DNA of 64,000 nt from Pseudomonas sp. PA27(2017) (GTDB lineage Bacteria > Pseudomonadota > Gammaproteobacteria > Pseudomonadales > Pseudomonadaceae): positions 62,001 through 126,000 of the forward strand of contig NZ_MSXW01000012.1 of the NCBI RefSeq assembly GCF_001945445.1, in the 5' to 3' direction. Shown here one piece after another: positions 19,887-32,085 of this stretch. The notes under the pieces were generated by a model. The model was given only the letters and a program-made list of their open reading frames with translations. It ran no database searches and was not told the DNA's origin. Numbering within the stretch: the first letter of the stretch is position 1; each line of letters starts with the position of its first letter. Position numbers and translations under genes: made by a program.

Positions 19887-21128
19887 TTATGCGTCGACCC
19901 GATTGTCCTGCCCCGCACGCACCTCACCGGCGTAGGAGACGGCGGCGGTGAACACCACGTCAGTGTGGGAGTTCAGCGCCGTTTCGAAGGAATCCTGCAC
20001 CACGCCGATGACGAAACCGATGGCGACGACCTGCATGGCGATCTCGGTGTCGATACCGAACAGGCTGGTCGCCATCGGGATCAGCAGCAGCGAACCTCCG
20101 GCCACACCGGACACGCCCGCCGCCGCCAGGGACGACACCACGCACAGCAGCAGTGCGGTCGGCAGGTCGACGTTGATACCCAGGGTATGGGTGGTCGCCA
20201 GCGCCATCACGGAGATGGTGATCGCCGCGCCGGCCATGTTGATGGTCGCACCCAACGGGATGGTGATCGAGTAGGTGTCCTTGTCGAGCTTGAGCTTCTC
20301 GCACAGACGCAGGTTGACCGGGATGTTGGCCGCCGAGCTGCGGGTGAAGAACGCCGTCACGGCGCTTTCGCGCAGCACGGTGAACAGCAGCGGATACGGG
20401 TTGCGGCGCATCTTCAGGTAGGCCAGCAGCGGGTTGATGACCAGGGTCACGATCAGCATGCAGCCGATCATCACCATCAACAGCCGCGCATAGCCATACA
20501 GCGCCTCGAAACCGGACTCGGCCAGGGTGCTGGAAACCAGGCCGAAGATGCCGATCGGCGCCTGGTTGATGACGAAGCGCACCACCTGGGTGAAGGCGTT
20601 GGACACGTCGTGCAGCATGGTGCGCGTGCTTGGCGCGGCGTGGCGCAGGAACAGGCCGAGGGCGACCGCCCAGGCCAGGATGGCGATGTAGTTGGAGGTA
20701 TTGAGCGCCTGCACCGGGCCAACGAAGATGCTGGTCAGCAGGTTGTGCAGCACATCGATGATGCTGCCCGGCGGGTTGCCTTCGGCCGAGCCGACGTCCA
20801 GCGACAACATGGTCGGGAACAGGAAGCTGGCGCACACCGCCAGGGCTGCGGCGCTGAAGGTGCTGATCAGGTACATCAGCAGCACCGGACGAATGTGGGT
20901 GGGCTGGCCACTCTGGTGGGCCGCCAGGGACGAGATCACCAGCACCAGAACCAGCACCGGCGCAACGGCCTTCAGGGCGAGGACGAACAGTTCGCCGAGC
21001 AGACCGACCTTGAGTGCGGCGTCCGGGGCGAAATAGGCGAGCAGAATGCCGAGCACCAGGCCGATGAAGATGCGTAGCACCAGGCTGGTATTCGAGTAGG
21101 CGGAAGCAATGCGTTTAAGAGTATTCAT
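19887..21128 (-). CDS. sstT: Serine/threonine:Na+ symporter SstT
   Basis: A 413-residue inner-membrane transporter of the dicarboxylate/amino acid:cation symporter family, importing serine and threonine with Na+. It has eight or nine hydrophobic segments, the serine-rich re-entrant motif [13 protein letters not shown] and the cation-site motif ATINMAGAA. The ATG at 21128 gives the standard MNTLKRI N-terminus; a 29-codon upstream extension to 21215 is not supported. It lies downstream of sdaA in the same direction, so uptake and deamination of serine are encoded side by side, although a hairpin separates them. Confidence 0.95.
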   Translation of the reverse strand: MNTLKRIASAYSNTSLVLRIFIGLVLGILLAYFAPDAALKVGLLGELFVLALKAVAPVLVLVLVISSLAAHQSGQPTHIRPVLLMYLISTFSAAALAVCASFLFPTMLSLDVGSAEGNPPGSIIDVLHNLLTSIFVGPVQALNTSNYIAILAWAVALGLFLRHAAPSTRTMLHDVSNAFTQVVRFVINQAPIGIFGLVSSTLAESGFEALYGYARLLMVMIGCMLIVTLVINPLLAYLKMRRNPYPLLFTVLRESAVTAFFTRSSAANIPVNLRLCEKLKLDKDTYSITIPLGATINMAGAAITISVMALATTHTLGINVDLPTALLLCVVSSLAAAGVSGVAGGSLLLIPMATSLFGIDTEIAMQVVAIGFVIGVVQDSFETALNSHTDVVFTAAVSYAGEVRAGQDNRVDA

Positions 21129-21316
21129 GTTGTAGACGCTGTCCAGAATTCTAGGCTTGATGGCATTGGGGGACAGGTCAGCAAGGGAATGAACCACGCC
21201 AACCGGGCAGGTCACCCCAAGACATCCCGCGATTATAAGGGACGCAAGGGGCGACAGCGCTACCCAGGTGGTGCGCCAGGTCAGGCGGGGACGTGTTACT
21301 TGGTGTTAGTCAGCCG

Positions 21317-21338
21317 GGCGAGCCTCGGAGGGCTCGCC
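21317..21338 (-). terminator. Hairpin after sdaA
   Basis: GGCGAGCC (21317-21324) pairs with GGCTCGCC (21331-21338) around TCGGAG, 22 bases beyond the sdaA stop. There is little T-run, so termination may be partial. Confidence 0.5.
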
Positions 21339-21359
21339 GCAGATATCGGGCGGCGGCAA

Positions 21360-22748
21360 TCAGCACTCGATGATATTGACGGCCAAGCCGCCGCGAGCGG
21401 TTTCCTTGTATTTGGTCAGCATGTCGGCGCCGGTTTCGCGCATGGTCTTGATCACCTTGTCCAGGCTCACGTAGTGCGCGCCGTCGCCGTACAGCGCCAT
21501 GCGCGCCGCGTTGATGGCCTTCACCGAAGCGATGGCGTTGCGCTCGATGCAAGGGATCTGCACCAGGCCGCCGACGGGGTCGCAGGTCAGGCCCAGGTGG
21601 TGCTCCATGCCGATCTCGGCGGCGTTCTCGACCTGCTCAGGAGTGCCGCCCAGCACGGCGCACAAGGCGCCGGCAGCCATCGAACAGGCCACGCCGACTT
21701 CGCCCTGGCAGCCGACTTCAGCGCCACTGATCGAAGCGTTTTCCTTGTACAAGATGCCGATCGCCCCGGCGGTGAGCAGGAAATCGATGATGCCGCGCTC
21801 GGTGGCACCGGAAATGGCGTTGGCATAGTAATGCAGCACGGCGGGAATGATGCCGGCGGCGCCGTTGGTGGGCGCAGTGACTACCCGGCCACCGGCGGCA
21901 TTCTCTTCGTTGACCGCCAGGGCCCACAAGTTGACCCAGTCGAGCATTCGCAGCGGATCTTCGGTGTAGCTGCGCTGGAAGCCACCCAGCTTGCGCGCCA
22001 GGATCGCTGCGCGCCGGCGCACCTTGAAGCCGCCAGGCAGGATGCCCTCGGTGCGGCAGCCGCGCTCGACGCAGCCCTGCATCACTTTCCAGATGGCCAG
22101 CAGGCCGTTGTCGATTTCCTCGTCGGTGCGCCAGTGGCGCTCGTTGCGGCGCATGATCTCGGCGATGCCCACACCGTACTCGCGGCTTAAGCGCAGCAGA
22201 TCCGCACCGGTGCGAAACGGCAGCGGCAGCGCGGTGGCGTCCGGGGCGATTACCTTGTGCTTGGAGCCGTCGGCGAGCACCGCCTCGCTGACCACGAAGC
22301 CGCCTCCCACCGAGTAATAGGTGGCCTCGTGCAGTTGAATACCGGCGGCGTCGAACGCCGCGAACCGCAAGCCGTTGGCATGCAGTGGCAACGCCTTGCG
22401 GATCATCTTCAGGTCGGTTTTTTCATTGAAAGGTACCGCGTGACCGCCTGGCAACACGATACGTTTGTCGGTGCGAATGGCGTCGATATAGCCGGCAACC
22501 TGCTCGACATCCACGGTATCCGGCTCGTAGCCGCTCAGCCCCAGCAGCACCGCCTTGTCGCTGCCGTGGCCCTTGCCGGTGGCGCCCAGCGAGCCGTACA
22601 GCTCGGCGACCACGCGCACCACACTCGGCATGTGCCCCTGGTTCTCCAGCGCATGGGTGAACAAGGCGGCCGCACGCATCGGGCCAACGGTGTGTGAACT
22701 CGATGGGCCGATGCCCACTTTGAACAGATCGAATACGCTGACGGCCAT
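21360..22748 (-). CDS. sdaA: L-serine ammonia-lyase (iron-sulfur type)
   Basis: A 462-residue single-chain L-serine dehydratase converting serine to pyruvate and ammonia with a [4Fe-4S] cluster. The beta-domain signature [14 protein letters not shown] is at residues 14-27. The alpha domain carries the conserved cysteines in [13 protein letters not shown] and [20 protein letters not shown]. It could equally be named sdaB or tdcG; the symbol is by similarity. The gene is divergent from a LysR regulator across a 142-base AT-rich region and precedes sstT, so the three probably form a serine-use module. Confidence 0.94.
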   Translation of the reverse strand: MAVSVFDLFKVGIGPSSSHTVGPMRAAALFTHALENQGHMPSVVRVVAELYGSLGATGKGHGSDKAVLLGLSGYEPDTVDVEQVAGYIDAIRTDKRIVLPGGHAVPFNEKTDLKMIRKALPLHANGLRFAAFDAAGIQLHEATYYSVGGGFVVSEAVLADGSKHKVIAPDATALPLPFRTGADLLRLSREYGVGIAEIMRRNERHWRTDEEIDNGLLAIWKVMQGCVERGCRTEGILPGGFKVRRRAAILARKLGGFQRSYTEDPLRMLDWVNLWALAVNEENAAGGRVVTAPTNGAAGIIPAVLHYYANAISGATERGIIDFLLTAGAIGILYKENASISGAEVGCQGEVGVACSMAAGALCAVLGGTPEQVENAAEIGMEHHLGLTCDPVGGLVQIPCIERNAIASVKAINAARMALYGDGAHYVSLDKVIKTMRETGADMLTKYKETARGGLAVNIIEC

Positions 22749-22890
22749 GGCTGATTTTTCTTCTGTTGGGTGAGGACGGGCGCACGGTCAGGCGCCGTCG
22801 GTGAGAAAAATCTAAAAGCCCACTTACGTTATGTATACTGATTTATTCTTACTGTATTAATTAGAGAATCTTACCTATCGGGCATCCGTC

Positions 22891-23832
22891 ATGGATCTGA
22901 TCCGTCTGCGCACCCTTCGCGAGCTGGCCCGTTGCGGCACCATGGCGGCCACTGCCGAGTTCCTGCACCTGACGCCGTCTGCCGTGTCCCAACAGGTCGC
23001 GCAGCTGGAACGCGAGGCCGACGTGGCATTGATCGAGCGGCGCGGCCGTGGCGTGGTACTGACGCCGGCCGGCACGCGGCTGGTGGCCCATGTGGAGCGG
23101 ATCCTGGTGATTCTCGACGAGGCGCGCTCGGAGCTCGCGCAGATGCGCAGCGAGATCGCCGGCGAACTGCGCGTCGCCGCATTTCCCTCGATCGCCGTGG
23201 CACTGGTCGCGCCCATCGTGCACAACCTGCGCCAGGCCTATCCGCGCCTGGAGGTGGTGGTCGCCGACCTGGAGCCCCAGGAAAGCCTCAGCGCATTGAA
23301 CGCCTGGCAGATCGACGTGGCGGTGGTCGATGACCTGGCTGGTGCCAGCAAGGCGCGCCAGGAACATTACGAGCTGATTCCACTGACCGAGGATCGCCTG
23401 CACGTGCTGTTACCCGTCAGTCATCCATTGGCATCACGTGCCACACTGACCATCGCCGACCTGCAGGACGAAGCCTGGGCGCTGGACTCCACCAACAGCT
23501 CGTTCGGCGAATTCATCACCAACCTGTGCCGCCGCTCGGGCTTCACGCCACGCATCAATGCGCACTGCGCAGGCTTCGAAATGGTCGCAGCGATGGTCGC
23601 CTCCGGCAATTCGATTTCGGTGGTTTCCGGCCTGCGCCTGCTACGGCCGGTGGAAGGCGTGACCGCCGTGCGCCTGGCACCGGCAATTCAACGCAAGATA
23701 TTTCTGGCCTACCGCAAGGGCGAACGCAAGCACCCGGCCGTCACCGTCTTTCTCGACGAGGCGGTGCGCACGGCGGGCGTGCTGGAGGGCTATCAGCGAG
23801 AAGACGCCGAAAGCGGGTCAGGCCAGGCCTGA
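22891..23832 (+). CDS. LysR-family transcriptional regulator, divergent from sdaA
   Basis: A 313-residue LysR regulator. The N-terminal helix-turn-helix covers TMAATAEFLHLTPSAVSQQV (residues 16-35), and the rest is a LysR substrate-binding domain with typical EVVVADLEPQESL and GNSISVVSGLRLL stretches. The start codon is 142 bases from that of sdaA in opposite orientation, the classic arrangement of a LysR activator and its target. The intervening region is AT-rich, with TACTG direct repeats near 22837 and 22852 as a possible binding site. The effector is unknown; serine is an obvious candidate by context. Confidence 0.88.
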   Translation: MDLIRLRTLRELARCGTMAATAEFLHLTPSAVSQQVAQLEREADVALIERRGRGVVLTPAGTRLVAHVERILVILDEARSELAQMRSEIAGELRVAAFPSIAVALVAPIVHNLRQAYPRLEVVVADLEPQESLSALNAWQIDVAVVDDLAGASKARQEHYELIPLTEDRLHVLLPVSHPLASRATLTIADLQDEAWALDSTNSSFGEFITNLCRRSGFTPRINAHCAGFEMVAAMVASGNSISVVSGLRLLRPVEGVTAVRLAPAIQRKIFLAYRKGERKHPAVTVFLDEAVRTAGVLEGYQREDAESGSGQA

Positions 23833-23835
23833 CCC
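23815..23835. terminator. Hairpin overlapping the LysR gene stop
   Basis: GGGTCAGGCC and GGCCTGACCC form a perfect inverted repeat around one A. It spans the stop codon of the rightward LysR gene and lies just beyond the stop of the convergent PqiC-like gene, so it can serve both. Confidence 0.55.
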
Positions 23836-23842
23836 GCCGGCA

Positions 23843-24547
23843 TCAGAAGCGGAACACTTCGGCGTCGATGCGAATCGGCTCGGCCACCGGCATCTTCGGT
23901 GGCTCCTGCCGGGCAGCCGGCACCGGCGCCTTGCGGCGCGGCTCTTCGGCAGCGAGCGGGGTGTTGCCGTGATTCTTCACCGCGGTGGCCAGCTGCGCGA
24001 CCAACTGCTGCACCACTTCGCTCTGGGCGCGGACCTGATCGGCGACCGAGCCCTTGTGCTTTTCTTCCAAGCGCACCAGGCGGGTGTCGAGCAACTGCCC
24101 GTCACGGCCGACCAGCCGCCACTGACCTTCGAGCACCGCAGGCTGGTGCGGGCCGGAATCCAGGCGGGTGACGGACAGTAGCACCTGCACCTGGGCCTTG
24201 TAATTCGGGTTGTCCGACGCCAGCACCAGGCGCTGGCTGTTGATGCGGTTCGACAATTGGCGCAGCACCTGGCGATCCAGGTCGGTGGCCAGGCTACCGG
24301 CCCAGCGCGAGGTCAGGGCGGGGCTCAGGCTGCCGTCGTCCTGGCGCTGCAGCAGGGTTTCGCGCTGCAGGTAATCGGCGACGGTGATCGGGCCCAGCAA
24401 CACGCTCATGCCGTCCTTGTCGGCAGTCTTGGTCGGTGCCGGGCCGCCATCGAGCTGGTAGAGGGAGACGGGCATCAGGTGCGAGCAACCGGTCAGCATC
24501 AGCAGACCGGTGAGAAGCAGGGTGAGAGGAAGCCGCTTAGCAATCAT
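23843..24547 (-). CDS. PqiC/DUF330-like ABC-type transport auxiliary lipoprotein
   Basis: A 234-residue lipoprotein: the signal peptide MIAKRLPLTLLLTGLLMLTG ends at a lipobox LTGC. The mature part, with SVLLGPITVADYLQRETLL and the VQVLLSVTRLD core, matches the PqiC/YmbA (DUF330, DUF3313-like) family that works at the outer membrane with PqiAB/MCE lipid-transport systems. No pqiA, pqiB or MCE genes are adjacent here. The C-terminal 35 residues are proline- and basic-rich and look like an added tail. The ATG at 24547 lies inside the end of a small upstream frame (24537-24671). Confidence 0.72.
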   Translation of the reverse strand: MIAKRLPLTLLLTGLLMLTGCSHLMPVSLYQLDGGPAPTKTADKDGMSVLLGPITVADYLQRETLLQRQDDGSLSPALTSRWAGSLATDLDRQVLRQLSNRINSQRLVLASDNPNYKAQVQVLLSVTRLDSGPHQPAVLEGQWRLVGRDGQLLDTRLVRLEEKHKGSVADQVRAQSEVVQQLVAQLATAVKNHGNTPLAAEEPRRKAPVPAARQEPPKMPVAEPIRIDAEVFRF

Positions 24548-24671
24548 CAATATCTTCCGGCTGGCGACAGGGCCAGCGATCGTGGCTACAGGTGAAAAAG
24601 CCAATAACAAAAAATAGATAAATCATCGCGTCGGCCAGTGCCGATGCGATGCCAATAATCCCTGTCCACAT
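24537..24671 (-). CDS. Possible 44-residue single-pass membrane protein
   Basis: A small frame, MWTGIIGIASALADAMIYLF and onwards, with one hydrophobic segment of about 23 residues, then a short tail with three cysteines and several acidic residues. Its stop lies 11 bases inside the PqiC-like gene, an overlap that would couple translation. The ribosome-binding site (GGCAGG) is weak and far, and I do not recognise a family. It is the only coding candidate in the 254 bases between parC and the PqiC-like gene. Confidence 0.3.
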   Translation of the reverse strand: MWTGIIGIASALADAMIYLFFVIGFFTCSHDRWPCRQPEDIDDC

Positions 24672-24801
24672 GCAATGCGCCTGCCACCCGACGACTGAAT
24701 ACCAGGGTGGCAGATGGCCCACCGTCCGGCGGGCATGCGAGGGGCGGTATCATCCGATAAACCGCCCGTTAACTCCAGCCCCAGGCCATTGGCCAGCAGC
24801 C

Positions 24802-27051
24802 CTACTCGACCAGCAGGGCGTCCACGCGCTGGAAGCCACGCGGCAATTTGTTGCCGCGGCGGCCGCGCTCGCCCTTGTAGTGTTCGAGGTCATCGGCCTT
24901 CAGGGACAGAGTACGCTTGCCAGCCTGCAACACAAGGGTCCCGCCCGCCGGCAGCACGGCCAGGTCGGTGAGGTACTCCTCGCGGCTGGCCACTCGATCG
25001 CCGGGAATGCCGATGATCTTGTTGCCTTTGCCCTTGCCCAGTTGCGGCAGGTCGGCGACCTTGAACAGCAGCAGGCGGCCCTCGGTGGTCACCGCGGCCA
25101 GCCAGTCTTCCTCGCGGTTGGCGAGCGGCCGCGGGGCCACTACGCGCGCACCATTGGGCAGGCTGAGCAGCGCCTTGCCGGCTTTGTTCTTGGCCTGCAG
25201 GTCTTCACCCTTGACCACGAAACCGTAGCCGGCATCGGAAGCGATCACGTACAGCGCCTCATCATCGGGCAGCAGCACGCACTCGAAGGAGGCACCCGGC
25301 GGTGGCGTCAGACGGCCGGTCAGCGGCTCGCCCTGACCACGGGCCGACGGCAGCGAATGGGCGGCAAGCGAATAACTGCGTCCAGTGGAATCGATGAACA
25401 CCGCGTACTGATTCGAGCGCCCGGGCGCGGCGGCCTTGAAGCCATCGCCGGCCTTGTAGGACAGGCCGGTGGCGTCGATATCGTGGCCCTTGGCGCAGCG
25501 TACCCAGCCCTTTTCGGAAATCACCACGGTCACCGGCTCGGTGGGCATCAGCTCGGTTTCCGACAGGGCTCGGGCTTCGGCACGGGCAACGATCGGAGAG
25601 CGGCGGTCATCACCATACTTTTCGGCGTCTTCGAGGATTTCCTTGCGCACCAGCTTCTTCAGCCTGGCCTCGCTGCCCAGCAGCGCCAGCAACTTATCGC
25701 GCTCCTTGATCAGCTCGTCCTGCTCGCTGCGGATCTTCATCTCTTCCAGGCGTGCCAGCTGACGCAGGCGGGTGTCGAGGATGTAGTCGGCCTGGATCTC
25801 GCTCAGTTCGAAGCGCTCGATCAGGCGCGCCTTGGGATGCTCCTCGGTGCGGATGATGTGGATCACTTCGTCCAGGTTGAGGAAGGCGACCAGCAAGCCT
25901 TCCAACAGGTGCAGGCGCTTCTCGACCTTGTCCAAACGGAACTGCAGGCGCCGACGCACGGTGCCGACCCGGTACTCCAGCCACTCGCGCAGCATCTGGC
26001 GCAGGTTCTTGACCTGAGGCTTGCCATCCAGGCCGATCACGTTGGTGTTGACCCGGTAGCTGGACTCCAGATCGGTGGTAGCGAACAGGTGGGTCATCAG
26101 CTCGTCGGCATCGACGCGGTTGGAGCGCGGGATGATGACGATGCGGCACGGGTTCTCGTGGTCCGACTCGTCACGCAGGTCGGCGACCATCGGCAGCTTC
26201 TTGGCCTGCATCTGGCTGGCGATCTGCTCGAGCACCTTGGAGCCGGATACCTGATGCGGCAGCGCGGTGACCACGATGTCGCCATCCTCGACGCTGTACA
26301 CGGCGCGCATGCGCACCGAGCCGCGGCCGGTTTCGTAGATTTTCAGCAGGTCGGCGCGGGGCGTGATGACTTCCGCCTCGGTCGGGTAATCCGGGCCCTG
26401 TACGTGCTCGCACAACTGCTCGACCGTGGCGTTCGGCTCATCGAGCAGACGCACGCAGGCGGCAGCGACTTCGCGCAGGTTGTGCGGCGGCACGTCGGTG
26501 GCCATGCCCACGGCGATACCGGTGGTGCCATTGAGCAGCAGGTTGGGCAGGCGCGCCGGCAGGGTCGCCGGCTCATTCAGGGTGCCGTCGAAGTTCGGCA
26601 CCCAGTCCACGGTGCCCTGGCCCAGTTCATTGAGCAGCACTTCGGAATAGCGCGACAGGCGTGCCTCGGTGTACCGCATGGCGGCGAACGACTTGGGATC
26701 GTCCGGTGCACCCCAGTTGCCCTGCCCATCGACCAGGGTATAGCGGTAACTGAACGGCTGGGCCATCAGCACCATGGCCTCGTAGCAGGCGCTGTCGCCG
26801 TGGGGGTGGAACTTGCCGAGCACGTCACCGACGGTACGCGCCGACTTCTTGTGCTTGGCGTCGGCGTCCAGGCCCAGCTCACTCATCGCATAGACGATGC
26901 GCCGCTGCACGGGCTTGAGGCCATCGCCGATATGCGGCAGCGCGCGATCCATGATCACGTACATGGAGTAGTTGAGATAAGCCTGCTCGGTAAAGTCGGC
27001 AAGGGAGCGGCGTTCGACGCCGTCCAGGCTCAGATCGAGGGTTTCGCTCAT
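24802..27051 (-). CDS. parC: DNA topoisomerase IV subunit A
   Basis: A 749-residue type IIA topoisomerase subunit that cuts and rejoins DNA and decatenates daughter chromosomes together with ParE. The catalytic tyrosine is Tyr127 in MRYTEARL. The quinolone-determining stretch [13 protein letters not shown] has Ser87 and Glu91, the susceptible residues. The C-terminal third is a beta-pinwheel domain. The gene starts seven bases after the retropepsin-like gene and is the 3' member of the parE / phytase-like / retropepsin-like / parC leftward run. Confidence 0.98.
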   Translation of the reverse strand: MSETLDLSLDGVERRSLADFTEQAYLNYSMYVIMDRALPHIGDGLKPVQRRIVYAMSELGLDADAKHKKSARTVGDVLGKFHPHGDSACYEAMVLMAQPFSYRYTLVDGQGNWGAPDDPKSFAAMRYTEARLSRYSEVLLNELGQGTVDWVPNFDGTLNEPATLPARLPNLLLNGTTGIAVGMATDVPPHNLREVAAACVRLLDEPNATVEQLCEHVQGPDYPTEAEVITPRADLLKIYETGRGSVRMRAVYSVEDGDIVVTALPHQVSGSKVLEQIASQMQAKKLPMVADLRDESDHENPCRIVIIPRSNRVDADELMTHLFATTDLESSYRVNTNVIGLDGKPQVKNLRQMLREWLEYRVGTVRRRLQFRLDKVEKRLHLLEGLLVAFLNLDEVIHIIRTEEHPKARLIERFELSEIQADYILDTRLRQLARLEEMKIRSEQDELIKERDKLLALLGSEARLKKLVRKEILEDAEKYGDDRRSPIVARAEARALSETELMPTEPVTVVISEKGWVRCAKGHDIDATGLSYKAGDGFKAAAPGRSNQYAVFIDSTGRSYSLAAHSLPSARGQGEPLTGRLTPPPGASFECVLLPDDEALYVIASDAGYGFVVKGEDLQAKNKAGKALLSLPNGARVVAPRPLANREEDWLAAVTTEGRLLLFKVADLPQLGKGKGNKIIGIPGDRVASREEYLTDLAVLPAGGTLVLQAGKRTLSLKADDLEHYKGERGRRGNKLPRGFQRVDALLVE

Positions 27052-27058
27052 GCGTGCC

Positions 27059-27583
27059 TCATTGCAAGGTTGATTGGCGCAGCATCAGGCTGCCGCCCTT
27101 CTGACTGAATTCGAGTTGTTTCAAGGCGCTCATGCCCAGCAGGATCTCGTCGCCATCCATGCCTGGGGCGATGAGTGCGGACACGTCATGCAAGATGATA
27201 TCGCCGAGTTGCAAGCGCTCCAGGCGCGTACGGTGGGCCGTGGCGATGCCGTTGGCGGTACGAATCTGAACCGGCGCGCCGGCCTGCAGACCGAGATCGC
27301 GGGCGACCTGGCTGGGGATGGCGACCTGGGTGGCGCCGGTGTCGAGCAGAAAGCTCACCGCCTCGCCGTTGATCTGTCCATCGGCCCGATAATGCCCACC
27401 GGGGCTGCTGGCCAGACGCACTTCGACGTAATCATCGCCATGCACCGATTCCGGCTGGCGATTGGGATGCTGCTTGGCATCTTCCCAGTTGCCGAAGAAA
27501 TGCGTAGCCAGCAGCAGGCCGGCGCCCCAGGCGAGCACCAGCATCACCCGGCCGGCACGGCGGCCTGCGGGCTGTTCGCTCAC
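27059..27583 (-). CDS. Membrane-anchored retropepsin-like aspartic protease
   Basis: A 174-residue protein with an N-terminal hydrophobic anchor ([19 protein letters not shown]) and a single retropepsin-like domain: [17 protein letters not shown] holds the DTG catalytic triad, and [15 protein letters not shown] is the usual C-terminal motif of the TIGR02281 clan-AA family. One such domain must dimerise to form an active site. GTG at 27583 overlaps the stop of the upstream gene (GTGA), which fixes the start; the longer frame up to 27952 is the wrong frame of that upstream gene. The substrate is unknown. Confidence 0.85.
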   Translation of the reverse strand: MSEQPAGRRAGRVMLVLAWGAGLLLATHFFGNWEDAKQHPNRQPESVHGDDYVEVRLASSPGGHYRADGQINGEAVSFLLDTGATQVAIPSQVARDLGLQAGAPVQIRTANGIATAHRTRLERLQLGDIILHDVSALIAPGMDGDEILLGMSALKQLEFSQKGGSLMLRQSTLQ

Positions 27584-28562
27584 TGTGCAGCACCCCAGCC
27601 GCCGGCCGGCGCGGCGAAGCGCCAGACCACCGGGCGCTTCTCGCCGTCGCCACGGGCGTGCCCACCGTTGTCGAGGCCGATCCAGGCGCCCTCGGCGTCC
27701 ATCGAAAGGGCTTCGGCAACGCCGTAATGCAGCGGATAACGGCGCTCGTCGGTCAGCGCTTCGGCGGCGAACGACCAGCACCGCTCGACCTCGCCGCTGG
27801 CCGGAGTGCGCCGGCAGATGCGGTGGGCCTGGCGCTCGAGGGTGTAGAGCTTCTCTTCGAAGAAAGCCAGGTCGGAGAAATCCACCGGCGCGGGGCGGCC
27901 GCCTAGCGCCGCGTGCGAGGCTTCCTCGCCGCCCTCGTTGAGCAGCACGCAACCACCTTCGCAGCGCCAGGTGGCGCGCCGGTTATGCAGCACCACCAGG
28001 CCGCGCCGCTCCTTTTCCGCGGCCAGCCACAGGCGCTCGCCGGCCGGGTCGATGGCGATGCCTTCGAACAGCGAGTTGAAGTGCAGCAGCATGCCGCTGG
28101 CCCGCGCCTGGCGCACCATGCCCTCAGGCAGGTTCAGCCATTGCGCATCGGCCGCCGGCGGTACCTGCAGCACCGCCGCGCGGGTTTCGCTGACCAGATA
28201 GCGATTGCCCTTGGCGTCGCAGGAGATTCCCTCGAAGTCCAGGTGACCGCCGCGCACCAGGCCGGCTACCCACGAGCGCATACGCAACCCCCAGGGCAAC
28301 GGCATGTCGGGCGCCGGTGGCGCCACGAAACGCTCGGCCTCGGCCTGCCAGACACTGGCCGACGAATCGAGACGGTACAGGCGATCATCCTTGCGGTCGG
28401 ACACCGCCCACAGCGCATCACCGCACCAGGCCAGACCCGACAGGTTGCCAGCGTCCATCCCGGCCACCGGGTGTTCGCTGACCAGTTTGAGTTCTTCGAG
28501 CTGCGTGTCGGCCAGCACCGGCGTCACGGCTGCGAACAGCACGGCGCCGAACAGCTGGCGCA

Positions 28563-28563
<1 letters not shown>
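27580..28563 (-). CDS. Secreted phytase-like / esterase-like beta-propeller protein
   Basis: A 327-residue exported protein with signal peptide MRQLFGAVLFAAVTPVLA. The mature part contains the blocks GNLSGLAWCGDALWAVSDR, HLDFEGISCDAKGNRYLVSE and FEGIAIDPAGERLWLAAE, the repeated FEGIA-type strands of the phytase-like domain family (PF13449), expected to fold as a beta-propeller in the periplasm. Enzymatic activity is not demonstrated for this Pseudomonas group. The start overlaps the parE stop by one base (TGATG), so it is co-translated between parE and parC. Confidence 0.78.
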
Positions 28564-30482
<1,919 letters not shown>

Positions 30483-30506
30483 TTATCGGGGATTCGGTGC
30501 GGCCAC

Positions 30507-31088
30507 TCAGGCAGCGGGGGCAATGCCGGCAAAGGCGAACACCATCGGCAGGCGCTCGGCGAAGCCCTGGAAACCGTGGTCGCCACCCGCTTCGATGCGC
30601 AGGGCGCAGTGCCGGTAGTAGGCCTGAGCCCGCCGGTAGTCGAGGGTTTCGTCGCCGGTTTGCAGCCATACCTGGTAACGATTCGGGTCTGCTGGCGGCT
30701 CGACAGCGAGCTCGGCCAGGGCCGTCACATGGTCGGCGGTCAGTTCCCAGGTTTCGTTGCTGTAAAGGTTGGTTTGTGTGCCCAAGTAGCCGTCGAACAG
30801 CTCGTGGGGCCGCACCGCCGGGTTGATCAGCAGCGCCTTGAGCCCGTGCCGCTCGGCCAGGTGGGTCGCATAGTAGCCGCCCAGCGAGCTGCCGACCAGC
30901 GTGGGGCGCCCCAGCTCGGCGATCAGCGCGTCGAGCTGGGCAATGGCCTGGCGAGGATGATGATGCAGGGCCGGAACCCGCAGCTGGGCCTGTAGGCCAC
31001 GGGCGGTCATGGCGGCTATCAGCTGGCTGGCCTTGGTGGAAGCTGGCGAGCTGTTGAGGCCGTGGATATAAAGAATGCTATTGGTCAT
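30507..31088 (-). CDS. yqiA: YqiA-family alpha/beta-hydrolase (esterase)
   Basis: A 193-residue cytoplasmic hydrolase of the YqiA/UPF0227 group. The N-terminal ILYIHGLNSSP is the oxyanion loop, the nucleophile elbow is VGSSLGGYYA (Ser near residue 68), the acid is in LQTGDETLDYRRA, and the His is in GGDHGFQGF. E. coli YqiA acts on short acyl esters and CoA esters. It lies between cpdA and parE, an order shared by many gammaproteobacteria. Confidence 0.9.
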   Translation of the reverse strand: MTNSILYIHGLNSSPASTKASQLIAAMTARGLQAQLRVPALHHHPRQAIAQLDALIAELGRPTLVGSSLGGYYATHLAERHGLKALLINPAVRPHELFDGYLGTQTNLYSNETWELTADHVTALAELAVEPPADPNRYQVWLQTGDETLDYRRAQAYYRHCALRIEAGGDHGFQGFAERLPMVFAFAGIAPAA

Positions 31089-31152
31089 AACGGGAGGCTA
31101 CTAGCGCCAGCCTGCAGGCTGCAAGCGCTGCTGTCGCTGCGGCCTGCGCGCC

Positions 31153-31971
31153 TCAGTAGCCGCCAACGCTGTAGTCGGGCTCGAACACGAAGCCTTCGAC
31201 CCGAGACACACCAGTATCCAGACGCCCGTCATCGTGCAGACGCAGCCAGCGATAGCCTGGCGCCGCGCTGTCGGCCTGGAAATCCTCACTGCCCGGCGTG
31301 AACTGCACGCAGGTGGAAGGCGAGGCCAATAGCCGCAGGTCACCGCGCTGGGTGTCGATGGTCTGGTGCACATGCCCCCAGAGCACGGCGCGTACCTGGG
31401 GAAAGCGCTGCAGCAGGTTGAACAGGGCATCCGGGTTGCGCAGGCCGATCGGCGCCATCCACTGGCAGCCGATATCCACGGGATGATGGTGCAGGCAAAC
31501 CAGGTGGTGGCGATCCGGCGCTTCGCTCAGCGCCCGCTCCAACAGCGCCAACTGGGGCTCCTGGAGATAGCCCGGTACGGCGCCGGGGATGGACGAGTCG
31601 AGCAACGTGATACGCCAATTGCCCAGGTCGACGACCGGCTCGAGCAGGTCGGTGCCCACGCAGGCGGTCTGCATGGCGGGAATGTCGTCATGATTGCCCG
31701 GAATCCAGCGTGCCGGGGCGTCGATCGCGGCGCTCAATTCGACGAAACGCTCGTAGGACGCTGCGCTGCCGTCCTGGGACAGGTCACCGGTGGCCAGAAT
31801 CAGGTCGATGGCCGGCTGCTCCTTGAGCACCTGCTCGATCACCCGGCGCAGGCTGTCGGCGGTATCCATGCCCAGCAGTCGGCCGTCCGCATCGGCGAAC
31901 AGATGGCTGTCGGTAATCTGCACCAGCAGAACCGAAGAATCGGCAGAGGGGGAAACGGCCGCACGCGCCAA
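31153..31971 (-). CDS. cpdA: 3',5'-cyclic-AMP phosphodiesterase
   Basis: A 272-residue metallophosphatase that hydrolyses cAMP and so limits Vfr/CRP signalling. All five blocks of the metal-binding site are present: QITDSHLF, GDLSQDG, GNHDD, HHHPVDIG and GHVHQ. I place the start at a TTG (31971), because AAGGAG lies eight bases before it and the N-terminus then fits the family length; the frame continues upstream to 32085 but has no homology there. It follows the DUF1249 gene by 114 bases. Confidence 0.93.
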   Translation of the reverse strand: MARAAVSPSADSSVLLVQITDSHLFADADGRLLGMDTADSLRRVIEQVLKEQPAIDLILATGDLSQDGSAASYERFVELSAAIDAPARWIPGNHDDIPAMQTACVGTDLLEPVVDLGNWRITLLDSSIPGAVPGYLQEPQLALLERALSEAPDRHHLVCLHHHPVDIGCQWMAPIGLRNPDALFNLLQRFPQVRAVLWGHVHQTIDTQRGDLRLLASPSTCVQFTPGSEDFQADSAAPGYRWLRLHDDGRLDTGVSRVEGFVFEPDYSVGGY

Positions 31972-32085
31972 GGTGCTTCTCCTTGAATGAGTGCGAATTA
32001 TGGAATCGTCAAACGAGGTGGTAAACCCGTAAACAAGCACTGGTTCACAGAAATCCGATGCAACTTCATGGCCAAAGGCCATCAA

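Noticed and set aside
24649..27108. 819-codon plus-strand frame opposite parC
   Set aside because: Antisense shadow; parC is complete and conserved, and the frame has no recognisable domain or ribosome-binding site.
27584..27952. N-terminal extension of the retropepsin-like protein
   Set aside because: This part is the wrong frame of the phytase-like gene. The GTGA overlap at 27580-27583 gives a natural start and the membrane anchor then sits at the N-terminus.
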